DNA of 64,000 nt from Rhizobium grahamii CCGE 502 (GTDB lineage: Bacteria; Pseudomonadota; Alphaproteobacteria; Rhizobiales; Rhizobiaceae), in assembly GCF_000298315.2 (NCBI RefSeq), contig NZ_AEYE02000022.1:1-64000 (forward strand), written 5' to 3'. Position numbers and translations under genes: made by a program. This document shows, in pieces, positions 8,746-16,632 of the stretch. Under the pieces are notes generated by a model that had not been told where the DNA came from, did not search any database, and worked only from the letters and a program-made list of their open reading frames with translations. Positions within the stretch are counted from its first letter, which is position 1. Every line of letters starts with the position of its first letter.

Positions 8746-10623
8746 ATGTTCGCCGACCTCATTCTTCACCATGGCATGTTCACTACACTCGATCGCACAA
8801 ATCCAATTGTCAGCGCCGTTGCCATCAAGGACGGAAAATTTCTGGCTGTCGGCAGCGACAGGGAGATCATGGATCATGCCGGAACGCAAACCAGGATCGT
8901 CGACCTGAAGGGCAAGCGCGTCCTGCCTGGTCTTATCGACAATCACACCCATGTCGTCCGCGGCGGGCTTAATTTCAATATGGAGCTGCGCTGGGACGGC
9001 CTGCGCTCACTTGCCGACGCCATGGACATGCTGAAACGGCAGGTAGCGGCAACCCCGGCGCCGCAGTGGGTGCGCGTGGTCGGGGGATTCACCGAACACC
9101 AGTTCGTCGAAAGGCGTCTCCCGACAATCGAGGAAATCAACACGATTGCCCCCGACACGCCGGTCTTCCTGCTGCATCTCTATGACCGGGCCTTGCTGAA
9201 CGGCGCGGCGTTGAGAGCGGTCGGCTACACCTCGGCCACACCCAATCCCCCGGGAGGAGAAATAACGCGTGATGCCAATGGCAATCCGACTGGTCTTCTT
9301 CTTGCCAAGCCAAATGCCGGAATACTCTACTCGACGCTTGCTAAGGGACCGAAGCTCCCGCTCGATTATCAGGTCAATTCGACAAGGCATTTCATGAGGG
9401 AACTCAATCGCCTTGGCATTACTGGCGTCATCGATGCAGGCGGCGGCTTTCAAAACTACCCCGACGATTACGAGGTAATCCAGAAGCTTGCCGATTCCGG
9501 TCAAATGACTGTTCGACTTGCCTATAATCTTTTCACCCAGAAGCCGAAGGCCGAGAAGGAAGACTTCCTGAACTGGACGTCTTCCGTGAAGTACAAGCAA
9601 GGCGACGACTATTTCCGCCACAACGGCGCCGGCGAGATGCTCGTCTTCTCCGCCGCTGATTTCGAGGATTTTCGCCAGCCGCGACCTGACATGCCGCCGG
9701 AAATGGAGGGTGAACTCGAGGAGGTCGTACGGGTTCTTGCGGAGAACCGATGGCCCTGGCGCATGCACGCCACCTATGACGAGACGATTTCACGCGCGCT
9801 CGACGTCTTCGAGACAGTTAACCGGGACATTCCGCTGGACGGCCTGAACTGGTTCTTCGACCACGCTGAGACGATCTCTGAGCGCTCGATCGATCGCATC
9901 GCAGCGCTCGGTGGCGGCATAGCGACCCAGCATCGCATGGCATATCAGGGAGAATATTTCGTGGAGCGCTATGGACATGGGGTCGCCGAAGCAACGCCGC
10001 CGATCGCGCGCATGCTGGAGAAAGGCGTCAATGTTTCTGCCGGAACGGACGCGACCCGCGTTGCCTCATACAATCCCTGGGTTTCACTTGCCTGGATGGT
10101 CACTGGCAAGACCATCGGCGGCATGCAGCTCTACCCACGTGGCAACTGCCTTGATCGCGAAACAGCACTTCGCATGTGGACCGAGAAGGTGACCTGGTTC
10201 TCAAATGAAGAAGGTAAGAAAGGCCGGATCAAGTCGGGCCAATTCGCCGATCTCGTTGTTCCGGACAAGGATTATTTCTCCTGCGCCGAGGACGAACTCT
10301 CATTTCTTACGTCAGAACTGACGATGGTGGGCGGCAAGATAGTCTACGCGGCCGGAGATTTTAGGACACTGGATCAAAGCGACATTCCGCCAGCCATGCC
10401 CGATTGGTCGCCTGTTCGACAATTCGGAGGCTACGCCGCCTGGGGAGAGCCGGACGGTGCAGGAAGGAACTCGCTCCGAAGGACTGCCCTTGCTTCCTGT
10501 GGCTGCTCGAGCGATTGCGGCGTCCATGGCCACGATCATGCAGGAGCCTGGACCGCAAAACTTCCGATTTCCGATCTAAGGGGCTTCTTTGGTGCGCTGG
10601 GCTGCTCTTGCTGGGCCGTCTAG
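8746..10623 (+). CDS. YtcJ-type metal-dependent amidohydrolase
   Basis: A 625-residue amidohydrolase-superfamily enzyme. The N-terminal beta domain begins with ADLILHHGMFTTLD, the metal-binding HxH is in LPGLIDNHTHV (about residues 64-68), further ligands are in RMHATYDE (about 345) and WFFDHAETIS (about 372), and the catalytic Asp is in SAGTDATR (about 430). The last 60 residues are Cys/His-rich (CGCSSDCGVHGHDH) and end in GALGCSCWAV, a tail seen in some relatives of this subfamily and possibly metal-binding. GGAG lies eight bases before the ATG. Substrate unknown; context suggests hydrolysis of an aromatic amide or lactam-like compound. Confidence 0.88.
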   Translation: MFADLILHHGMFTTLDRTNPIVSAVAIKDGKFLAVGSDREIMDHAGTQTRIVDLKGKRVLPGLIDNHTHVVRGGLNFNMELRWDGLRSLADAMDMLKRQVAATPAPQWVRVVGGFTEHQFVERRLPTIEEINTIAPDTPVFLLHLYDRALLNGAALRAVGYTSATPNPPGGEITRDANGNPTGLLLAKPNAGILYSTLAKGPKLPLDYQVNSTRHFMRELNRLGITGVIDAGGGFQNYPDDYEVIQKLADSGQMTVRLAYNLFTQKPKAEKEDFLNWTSSVKYKQGDDYFRHNGAGEMLVFSAADFEDFRQPRPDMPPEMEGELEEVVRVLAENRWPWRMHATYDETISRALDVFETVNRDIPLDGLNWFFDHAETISERSIDRIAALGGGIATQHRMAYQGEYFVERYGHGVAEATPPIARMLEKGVNVSAGTDATRVASYNPWVSLAWMVTGKTIGGMQLYPRGNCLDRETALRMWTEKVTWFSNEEGKKGRIKSGQFADLVVPDKDYFSCAEDELSFLTSELTMVGGKIVYAAGDFRTLDQSDIPPAMPDWSPVRQFGGYAAWGEPDGAGRNSLRRTALASCGCSSDCGVHGHDHAGAWTAKLPISDLRGFFGALGCSCWAV

Positions 10624-10717
10624 GCCGCATTCAGACCGCAAGTTCCGTCCTAGCCAATGGCGCTCTTGGCCGGCCGCCGCTTGGACCCCGTGGGAATAGA
10701 CAACGCGACCTCGGGAA

Positions 10718-10765
10718 CAATTGCGAAAATCACAATTGAATATGGATTATTCTTACAATTGTAAG
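10718..10765. promoter_or_regulatory. Three CAATTG palindromes, candidate operator
   Basis: CAATTG occurs at 10718-10723, 10733-10738 and 10756-10761. The last lies within a perfect 14-base palindrome, CTTACAATTGTAAG (10752-10765). They fill the AT-rich gap between the amidohydrolase and the hydrolase gene at 10903, a plausible control region. No regulator is assigned. Confidence 0.4.
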
Positions 10766-10902
10766 CCGGTTTTTTTCCGGTCAAATTGCATTCAACAGAC
10801 ACCATTCATCTCCATTAACCACAAGTGACCGTCCGCCAATTCACCGCTTTCAGCTTTTCAAACCCCTTTACCAAACGCCATTCCATTGAAGGAAACAAGA
10901 CA

Positions 10903-11739
10903 ATGAGCTTTATCACCACGAAAGACGGAACCGAGATTTTCTACAAGGACTGGGGTCGGAAAGACGCTCGGCCGATCATGTTTCACCATGGCTGGCCGCT
11001 GTCGTCAGATGACTGGGACGCTCAGATGCTGTTCTTTCTGTCAAACGGCTATCGTGTCGTCGCTCATGACCGCCGCGGTCACGGCCGATCCGCCCAGGTC
11101 GCGGATGGCCATGACATGGATCACTATGCCTCGGACGCGTTCGCTGTCGTTGAAGCGCTCAATCTGAGGAATGTCGTTCATATCGGCCATTCGACAGGTG
11201 GCGGGGAGGTCGCGCGCTACGTCGCCAAATACGGAGAACCCACTGGCCGCGTTGCCAAGGCGGTTCTGGTTTCGGCCGTACCGCCGCTTATGCTGAAGAC
11301 CGAAGCCAATCCGGAGGGCCTGTCGATCGAGATTTTCGACGGCTTCCGCACCGCCCTTGCCACAAACCGCGCCCAGTTCTTCCGCGATGTTGCGGCCGGA
11401 CCGTTTTATGGTTTCAATCGCGATGGCGCTAACGTGCAGGAAGGTATTATCCAGAACTGGTGGCGTCAGGGAATGATGGGTAGTGCCAAGGCGCACTATG
11501 ACGGGATCAGGGCCTTCTCAGAAACGGACCAGACGGCTGACCTCGAGGCGATTTCTGTCCCGACATTGGTCCTCCATGGCCAGGACGATCAAATCGTACC
11601 CATTGCAGACTCCGCCCTGAAATCTGCGAAGCTTCTGAAAAACGGTACGCTCAAGACTTATCCGGGCTTTTCGCATGGCATGCTGACCGTGAATGCCGAT
11701 GTGCTGAACGCCGACCTTCTTGCCTTCGTGAAAGTTTAA
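10903..11739 (+). CDS. Alpha/beta hydrolase, non-haem chloroperoxidase/arylesterase type
   Basis: A 278-residue alpha/beta hydrolase close to the cofactor-free haloperoxidases. Key elements: oxyanion region HHGWPLSSDDW, nucleophile elbow GHSTGGGEVARYV (Ser about residue 98), acid in LHGQDDQIVP (about 226) and His in YPGFSHGM (about 256). Members hydrolyse esters or lactones and can form peracids; the true substrate here is unknown. The ATG at 10903 is chosen over an in-frame upstream codon at 10825 because AGGA lies nine bases before it and the fold starts there. No export signal is seen, so it should be cytoplasmic. Confidence 0.88.
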   Translation: MSFITTKDGTEIFYKDWGRKDARPIMFHHGWPLSSDDWDAQMLFFLSNGYRVVAHDRRGHGRSAQVADGHDMDHYASDAFAVVEALNLRNVVHIGHSTGGGEVARYVAKYGEPTGRVAKAVLVSAVPPLMLKTEANPEGLSIEIFDGFRTALATNRAQFFRDVAAGPFYGFNRDGANVQEGIIQNWWRQGMMGSAKAHYDGIRAFSETDQTADLEAISVPTLVLHGQDDQIVPIADSALKSAKLLKNGTLKTYPGFSHGMLTVNADVLNADLLAFVKV

Positions 11740-11751
11740 CCCAAGATCCGT

Positions 11752-11781
11752 GGTCTGCCGACGATCCTCCGTCGGCAGACC
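11752..11781 (+). terminator. Strong hairpin after the hydrolase gene
   Basis: GGTCTGCCGACG (11752-11763) pairs perfectly with CGTCGGCAGACC (11770-11781) across a six-base loop. It lies 12 bases after the hydrolase stop codon. There is no T-run, so it may protect the mRNA 3' end or be a weak terminator rather than a classical one. Confidence 0.5.
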
Positions 11782-11820
11782 GGTCTCCCATAAAGACTTC
11801 AATTTGATCGGATAGACCAA

Positions 11821-12492
11821 ATGAAACTCCCGACCCTCCCGCTTCTCTTGAGTTTCAATGGCGGCTACGTCGACACGCTCGGCTTCCTCGCTCTTTCGGG
11901 CCTCTTTACCGCACATGTGACCGGCAACTTCGTAACCTTTGGCGCGACCGTTGCCCTCGGCACTGCCGGTGCACTTCCTAAGCTCCTCGCATTGCCGGTC
12001 TTTTGTGTCGTTGTTTTCTTGACCCGTTTGGCCGGACTTTGCCTCGAACGTCGGAATTTGCCGGTGTTGAAGCCGCTTCTGTCCCTCAAGCTGCTTTTGC
12101 TGTCGGCCGTTGCCGCATTTGTACTCTGGCACGGTCCGCTCGTGGTAACCGAGAGCGATGTGATGCTCTGGCTTGGCATGACACTCGTCGCCGCGATGGC
12201 GATCCAGAACGCCGTGCACCGAGCACATCTGCCAAAGGCGCCCCCTTCGACGCTGATGACCGGAACAACGACCCAGATCATGCTCGATCTGGCCGACATA
12301 GTGGCAGGGGTGAAAGGCGAGCAGACCGCAGCAGCGTCCTCTCGTATCAAGCGAATGGTGGTCGCTGTCATTGTGTTTGCAGCTGGTTGTGGACTTGGAG
12401 CACTCGCTTTCGTTGCTGCGCCGGCTGCCGCCTTCGTCCTGCCCGCGATCGTCGCTGCACTCGGGCTGCTTTCTCCCGTCTCTGACGCGTAG
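11821..12492 (+). CDS. DUF1275 (YoaK-like) membrane protein
   Basis: A 223-residue integral membrane protein with about six hydrophobic segments. The family signature is clear: SFNGGYVDTLGFLALSGLFTAHVTGNFVTFG near the N terminus and a second conserved TLMTGTTTQIMLDL in the middle. Function of DUF1275 proteins is unknown; they are often next to stress or detoxification genes. It starts 81 bases after the hydrolase gene, beyond a hairpin; no strong ribosome site precedes the ATG. Confidence 0.85.
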   Translation: MKLPTLPLLLSFNGGYVDTLGFLALSGLFTAHVTGNFVTFGATVALGTAGALPKLLALPVFCVVVFLTRLAGLCLERRNLPVLKPLLSLKLLLLSAVAAFVLWHGPLVVTESDVMLWLGMTLVAAMAIQNAVHRAHLPKAPPSTLMTGTTTQIMLDLADIVAGVKGEQTAAASSRIKRMVVAVIVFAAGCGLGALAFVAAPAAAFVLPAIVAALGLLSPVSDA

Positions 12493-12586
12493 CAAAGGTC
12501 GAGCGGGCAGGAGGGGAGGGAGGTGTCCGGCGGTCGATCAAGCCATCAGCAGTCTGATCGACTTTATGCCTCACAGCATCAGGAGC

Positions 12587-12892
12587 TCAGTCCGGCGAGC
12601 GACATTCCGCTCGGGCTCCCTCCGGCATCTCGTAGGTATTATCGGTTGCATGGTAAGAAAGATAGCGTTTGGCGCACCACCTGACGTGGGCGATCTCCTT
12701 CTTCGACAGCAGAAAGATCTCACCACGTTCACCCTGAGCTCCCGAGGCAAAAGCCGTCATAGCGCCCTGATCATCGGGTTTGACCTGTGCAGCAGGTGCA
12801 ATGAGGCTGAGAGCCTGCGCTGGTGACAAAGACGATACATGAAGCACGCAAGTAACGCCGAGCACAGACGCCAGTTTGATTGCCTTTAACAT
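12587..12892 (-). CDS. BA14K-like small exported protein
   Basis: A 101-residue protein with a signal peptide (about 1-27, ending SPAQA) and a C-terminal BA14K-like motif: WCAKRYLSYHATDNTYEMPE, then RAEC. BA14K proteins are small immunoreactive or lectin-like envelope proteins of Brucella and rhizobia; their job is poorly known. The usual motif has WC-x-x-RYRSY and a final Cys, both recognisable here with some change. A textbook EcfG promoter lies 32 bases upstream of the start, so it is probably a general-stress gene. Confidence 0.72.
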   Translation of the reverse strand: MLKAIKLASVLGVTCVLHVSSLSPAQALSLIAPAAQVKPDDQGAMTAFASGAQGERGEIFLLSKKEIAHVRWCAKRYLSYHATDNTYEMPEGARAECRSPD

Positions 12893-13357
12893 CGGGATAT
12901 TCCGTTTGATCGTTCAGAAGGGCAACGAGTTCTTCATCGATTCTGTTCCGGACACCAGTTTGGACGCAGGGACATCATCCATTATGGCCTCTGACGATCA
13001 GGTTCGTGCGATCGAGTGATCTGGAGGCCAAATGTCGGCTAAAGGCTCAACCTTCACGCAAGTCGGTTTCTTCAAGCCGTCGGCACAAGACGCTCTACCG
13101 CTTACCAGAGATTGCGCCAAGGACGCTGCGCGCACGTGTGGATTTATTGTCAACCTCTCAAAAACAAGGGACTTTATCTTGAGGGCATGATGCCTTGCCC
13201 TGGAAGCTCGCTGTAAGGTTGTGCATCCCGGGCGCAGCTTTCGTTGATTTCATACCTTGGCCCTGGTGCAGCCCTCTGTCCCTGGGCAGCGCTACCAAAT
13301 CAGCTCGACCCTCAGCCCTGGTGTTGGCGATCGAGCGGCGATCGCTGGGAGAATGGC
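12893..13357. other. Divergent intergenic region
   Basis: This gap separates the leftward BA14K-like gene from the rightward SARP gene. It holds the EcfG promoter for the former (12924-12949). An open frame continuing the SARP frame upstream to 13244 looks untranslated. No RNA gene is evident. Confidence 0.5.
12924..12949 (-). promoter_or_regulatory. EcfG-type promoter upstream of the BA14K-like gene
   Basis: On the minus strand GGAAC (12949-12945) is followed after exactly 17 bases by CGTT (12927-12924). This is a perfect match to the alphaproteobacterial EcfG consensus GGAAC-N16/17-CGTT. Transcription would start near 12917, about 25 bases before the ATG at 12892. Confidence 0.7.
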
Positions 13358-14056
13358 ATGGGGCGAAAGGTGGGAGGATCGACCCCGGAGCTCCGCAAGA
13401 TCTGCGTTGTCGGCGGTCTCGTCATCGACCCGCCGCTGCAATTGTCGCTCGCGGCACGCCGGGTCGTTGCTTATCTGGTCATCAAGGGCCATCCAGTTTC
13501 ACGCCCCGTTGCCGCGGCCGAGCTTTGGCCGGATGTAATCGAGAGCGCGGCGCGCGCGAACCTGCGCAGGGCTCTCTGGCGATTACCGCCCGGCTGGGTG
13601 AACTGTGTGGGAGACGACTTGACGCTGCACGTTGAATGCGACCTTGCTGAAGCAAATCGCGCATCCAATCTTGCGTTGAACGGCGAGGCTCTGACCCTCG
13701 AGCAGATCCAGCTTCTGTCCGGCGACATTCTGCCTGGCTGGCTGGATGACTGGATCCTTCTTGCCCATGAGGGCTTCCGGCTGCTTCGTGTTCAAGCGCT
13801 CGAAGCAGCCTGCAGAACAATGATCTCGAAAGGAGCATTCGCTCTTGCTACGCAGGCTGGCGCGGCGGCGTTTGCTGCCGAACCGCTGCGTGAATCGGCA
13901 GCCGAGGCATTGATTGAAGCGCATTTGGCGCAGCACAATCGCTATCAGGCCGTCCAGTGCTTCCGCGAGCTCGCCAAACGTCTCTCCGTTGAGCTCGGTG
14001 TCGATCCTGACCCGTCTCTCACAGAGCGCTTAAGCGCCTTATCCTTGCAATTGTAG
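13358..14056 (+). CDS. SARP-type transcriptional activator (winged HTH plus BTAD)
   Basis: A 232-residue regulator. An OmpR-like winged HTH is at about 15-100 (ARRVVAYLVIKGHPVSRPVA, AELWPD, ANLRRALWRLP) and a bacterial transcriptional activator domain of TPR-like helices at about 105-230 (LSGDILPGWLDDW, then ECFRELAKRL-like helix and LGVDPDPSL). Streptomyces antibiotic regulatory proteins share this layout and bind direct repeats to activate the next operon. The ATG at 13358 has GGGAG six bases upstream. It lies 215 bases ahead of the five-gene operon at 14272 on the same strand and is the obvious candidate to activate it. Confidence 0.85.
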   Translation: MGRKVGGSTPELRKICVVGGLVIDPPLQLSLAARRVVAYLVIKGHPVSRPVAAAELWPDVIESAARANLRRALWRLPPGWVNCVGDDLTLHVECDLAEANRASNLALNGEALTLEQIQLLSGDILPGWLDDWILLAHEGFRLLRVQALEAACRTMISKGAFALATQAGAAAFAAEPLRESAAEALIEAHLAQHNRYQAVQCFRELAKRLSVELGVDPDPSLTERLSALSLQL

Positions 14057-14271
14057 CTCGACCGGACAGGAATGGACGCTGCGGCGACGCCGCAGAGACG
14101 GTCGAGCCCTGTAGTGTGAACAATTGGGTTAAGGCGCTCGGACACCACGGGTCCCATTGAGCAACGCCTCAGGAACGCTGCGGCACGATCCGGGTAGACG
14201 CCGATGGACGGTCAATGTGGTCTATTGTCCAGACACGCGAACCCGTGAAGCGACAATAATGGAGTCGCCCG

Positions 14272-16632
14272 ATGCAAGACGCGCAATTCCCGCAGGAATG
14301 GACCGCCGAACACCTCGAAAGTCCCTTTGCCGAAACCGTGCTGGAACAGAGCACGCCGACCCCTTCAGCGGTCGAGCAACTGAGCGAGACCGTTTCTCCC
14401 TTCGCCGAAGCCTTCGCCGACCTGCAGGCCCAGTTCGAAGAGCACGGTGACTTCGAAGACATATTGGGCGAGCTTCACGACGAAACGTTCAACGAGGCGT
14501 TGGCCTATCTCGCAGACGAGACAGAACGCGACATTTGCGAGCGTTTTGCCGGTGAGACGGGACAGTTTCAATCCGAGCGGGAACGCTACGGCGAGGCCCG
14601 GCTGGCCGAGGTTCGCTACGAAGCCGAACATTACCTGGATACGCTTGCCGAAGCGCTCGCAAATCAGGACCTCGGCTCATTAGGGGAAGACCGGCTTTCT
14701 GAAGTGCTGGATCGGTTCGATCCGGCTTTAAGCGAGACCACGCCGGCCGGTGAGGAGTTCATAGGCGCGCTCGTGCGAAAGGCAAAAAAAGTCGTCAAGA
14801 CCGTCGTCAACACGGCAAAAAAGATCGGATCCCTCGCTAGCCCCCTGCTTGCCCCGGTGCTTGCAAAGCTCCGAGGACTGGTCCAGCCGTTGCTTCGCCG
14901 TGTGCTCTCATTCGCAATCGGTCGTCTGCCAGCCCAGCTTCAATCAGCCGCTCGCCAGCTGGCTTCACGTATGAAACTTGAAGCCGAACTGGAAGAGCCG
15001 GAAGCCACAACGTCGCCAGCCAACCTGATTGACGTCGAGGCGCTCGCCGAAGGTTTCGATGCAGCCCTGGCGGAGGCGGTGTTCGCGCCGGCCGCCGAAG
15101 ATAACGAATATGGCGAGATCGACGAAGCAGATCATGGAAACAGCCTCGCCGCGTTGGCTGAAGCCAGGGGGATGCTTATAGACAACCTCCGCGAAGCAGG
15201 TGAAAAGGACAACCTTGCTCCGGCAATCGAGCAGTTCGTTCCTGCGCTTCTCGGCGCCCTTCGCCTCGGCATCCGGCTGGTCGGAAGACCGAAGGTCGTC
15301 GGCTTTCTGGCGGGTTATCTGTCGAAGTTGATTGGCCGCTGGGTCGAGCCGCGGGCCTCTGGCGCGCTGTCGAGCGCCATTGCCGATGCGGGGCTAAAAC
15401 TCATGACCCTTGAGGCTGAGGATCGTTCCGCGCAAGAGGCTGCAGACAGGGAAGCAGCGCCCGTCGCTCTCGCGACGGTCGTGGAAGACACCATCCGCCG
15501 TCTGGCCGAGCATGAGGAATTCGTGTTCGACAACGAGGACCTGATGCAGCTGGCCGCGGCAGAATCGTTCAGCCAGGCAATTGCCACGCACTTTCCCCCA
15601 CGATTTGTCCGCGCGGATCTTCAACGAGCACCAACCCTCGATGGGACGTTCCTCGCTCGCCGCCCTCGAAATTTGCGGGCGTATCGCAAGTTCAGCAGGG
15701 TGCCGGAAGTCGACGTCACGTCGCAGCTCGCCGATGAGGTGCCAACATTCGGGGGAGCCACCCTTGGTTCGACGCTTCGCGCTGCCGGAGCCACCCTGCC
15801 AATGCGTGCGCGCATGCATATTTACCAGGCTGCTCCCGGTACCACGCTCGCCTCCATCGGCCGCCTCGACCGGACACTTGGGAGCATACGGGGAGCTCTT
15901 TCGCCAGCAAGCTTCCATCCGTTGACACCGCAGGCGGCAGGACTGCTTCTGCGTGAGCCGAAACTCGGAACATCCGTTTCAAAGGCGTTTCTTCGGACAC
16001 CAAACCGGATTGGCGCCGGGCAACGCTTCTACGTCCTACAGCCGGCCGACGGTATGTCGGCTCTTCCTGTTGCCGGCAATCCCGGGACATTGCAACGATT
16101 AGCGCCGAGCCGCGCCTGGCTCGCATTCAACGGCCGCAAAGGCACTGCCCTCGTTGGAATCTATTTTTCCGAATCCGAAGCCCAGCAGACCGTTAGCGCG
16201 ATCCGAAAGGGAAATAAGACAGCGGCGCTTCTTCGTGCGATTGTGGACGCCTGCGGAACCATCGGACTTTCGCTTCCGTCCCGCTTGGCCGAGCAGGAAC
16301 GCGTCGAGGTTCATGAGGAATTCGCTGGCAAGATGGCACGGCTCATTCCGCCCGATCTCAAACACCTCTTTCGGAGGCGTTTGGCTTCGTGGGTGCTTCC
16401 TGCGATTTCGAATTGGACCAAGGCGAATGGCGAGACATTCGCCCGTGCGGCGGGGCACCCCGATCCGGGCGTAACCATCAGGATCAGAATTGAGGCCCCG
16501 CTGTTTGCACAGATCCCGCAGGCCATCAAATCCGGCGGTCTGGCAGTGCTGTTGCGGGGTGCGCGGGCAACGCCATCGATTTCCATTTCGGTCACTCCGG
16601 GAAGGCGGCGAAATGACAGTCTCAGCAATTGA
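14272..16632 (+). CDS. Large protein of unknown function with SPFAE motifs and amphipathic segments
   Basis: A 786-residue protein with no domain I can name. The N terminus is acidic and carries two copies of a short motif, ESPFAE (16-21) and SPFAEAF (42-48). A strongly basic then hydrophobic block follows at about 163-230 (VRKAKKVVKTVVNTAKKIG, then LLAPVLAKLRGLVQPLLRRV), and a second hydrophobic-basic block at about 320-375. The C-terminal half looks globular (beta-rich near 480-600). There is no Sec signal peptide. The amphipathic blocks could insert in or coat a membrane; that is inference. The ATG has GGAG seven bases upstream. First gene of the operon; its end overlaps the next gene by 20 bases. 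Confidence 0.85.
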   Translation: MQDAQFPQEWTAEHLESPFAETVLEQSTPTPSAVEQLSETVSPFAEAFADLQAQFEEHGDFEDILGELHDETFNEALAYLADETERDICERFAGETGQFQSERERYGEARLAEVRYEAEHYLDTLAEALANQDLGSLGEDRLSEVLDRFDPALSETTPAGEEFIGALVRKAKKVVKTVVNTAKKIGSLASPLLAPVLAKLRGLVQPLLRRVLSFAIGRLPAQLQSAARQLASRMKLEAELEEPEATTSPANLIDVEALAEGFDAALAEAVFAPAAEDNEYGEIDEADHGNSLAALAEARGMLIDNLREAGEKDNLAPAIEQFVPALLGALRLGIRLVGRPKVVGFLAGYLSKLIGRWVEPRASGALSSAIADAGLKLMTLEAEDRSAQEAADREAAPVALATVVEDTIRRLAEHEEFVFDNEDLMQLAAAESFSQAIATHFPPRFVRADLQRAPTLDGTFLARRPRNLRAYRKFSRVPEVDVTSQLADEVPTFGGATLGSTLRAAGATLPMRARMHIYQAAPGTTLASIGRLDRTLGSIRGALSPASFHPLTPQAAGLLLREPKLGTSVSKAFLRTPNRIGAGQRFYVLQPADGMSALPVAGNPGTLQRLAPSRAWLAFNGRKGTALVGIYFSESEAQQTVSAIRKGNKTAALLRAIVDACGTIGLSLPSRLAEQERVEVHEEFAGKMARLIPPDLKHLFRRRLASWVLPAISNWTKANGETFARAAGHPDPGVTIRIRIEAPLFAQIPQAIKSGGLAVLLRGARATPSISISVTPGRRRNDSLSN

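Noticed and set aside
10714-10738. GGAAC upstream of the esterase considered as an EcfG promoter
   Set aside because: The TT element falls one base short of the required spacing.
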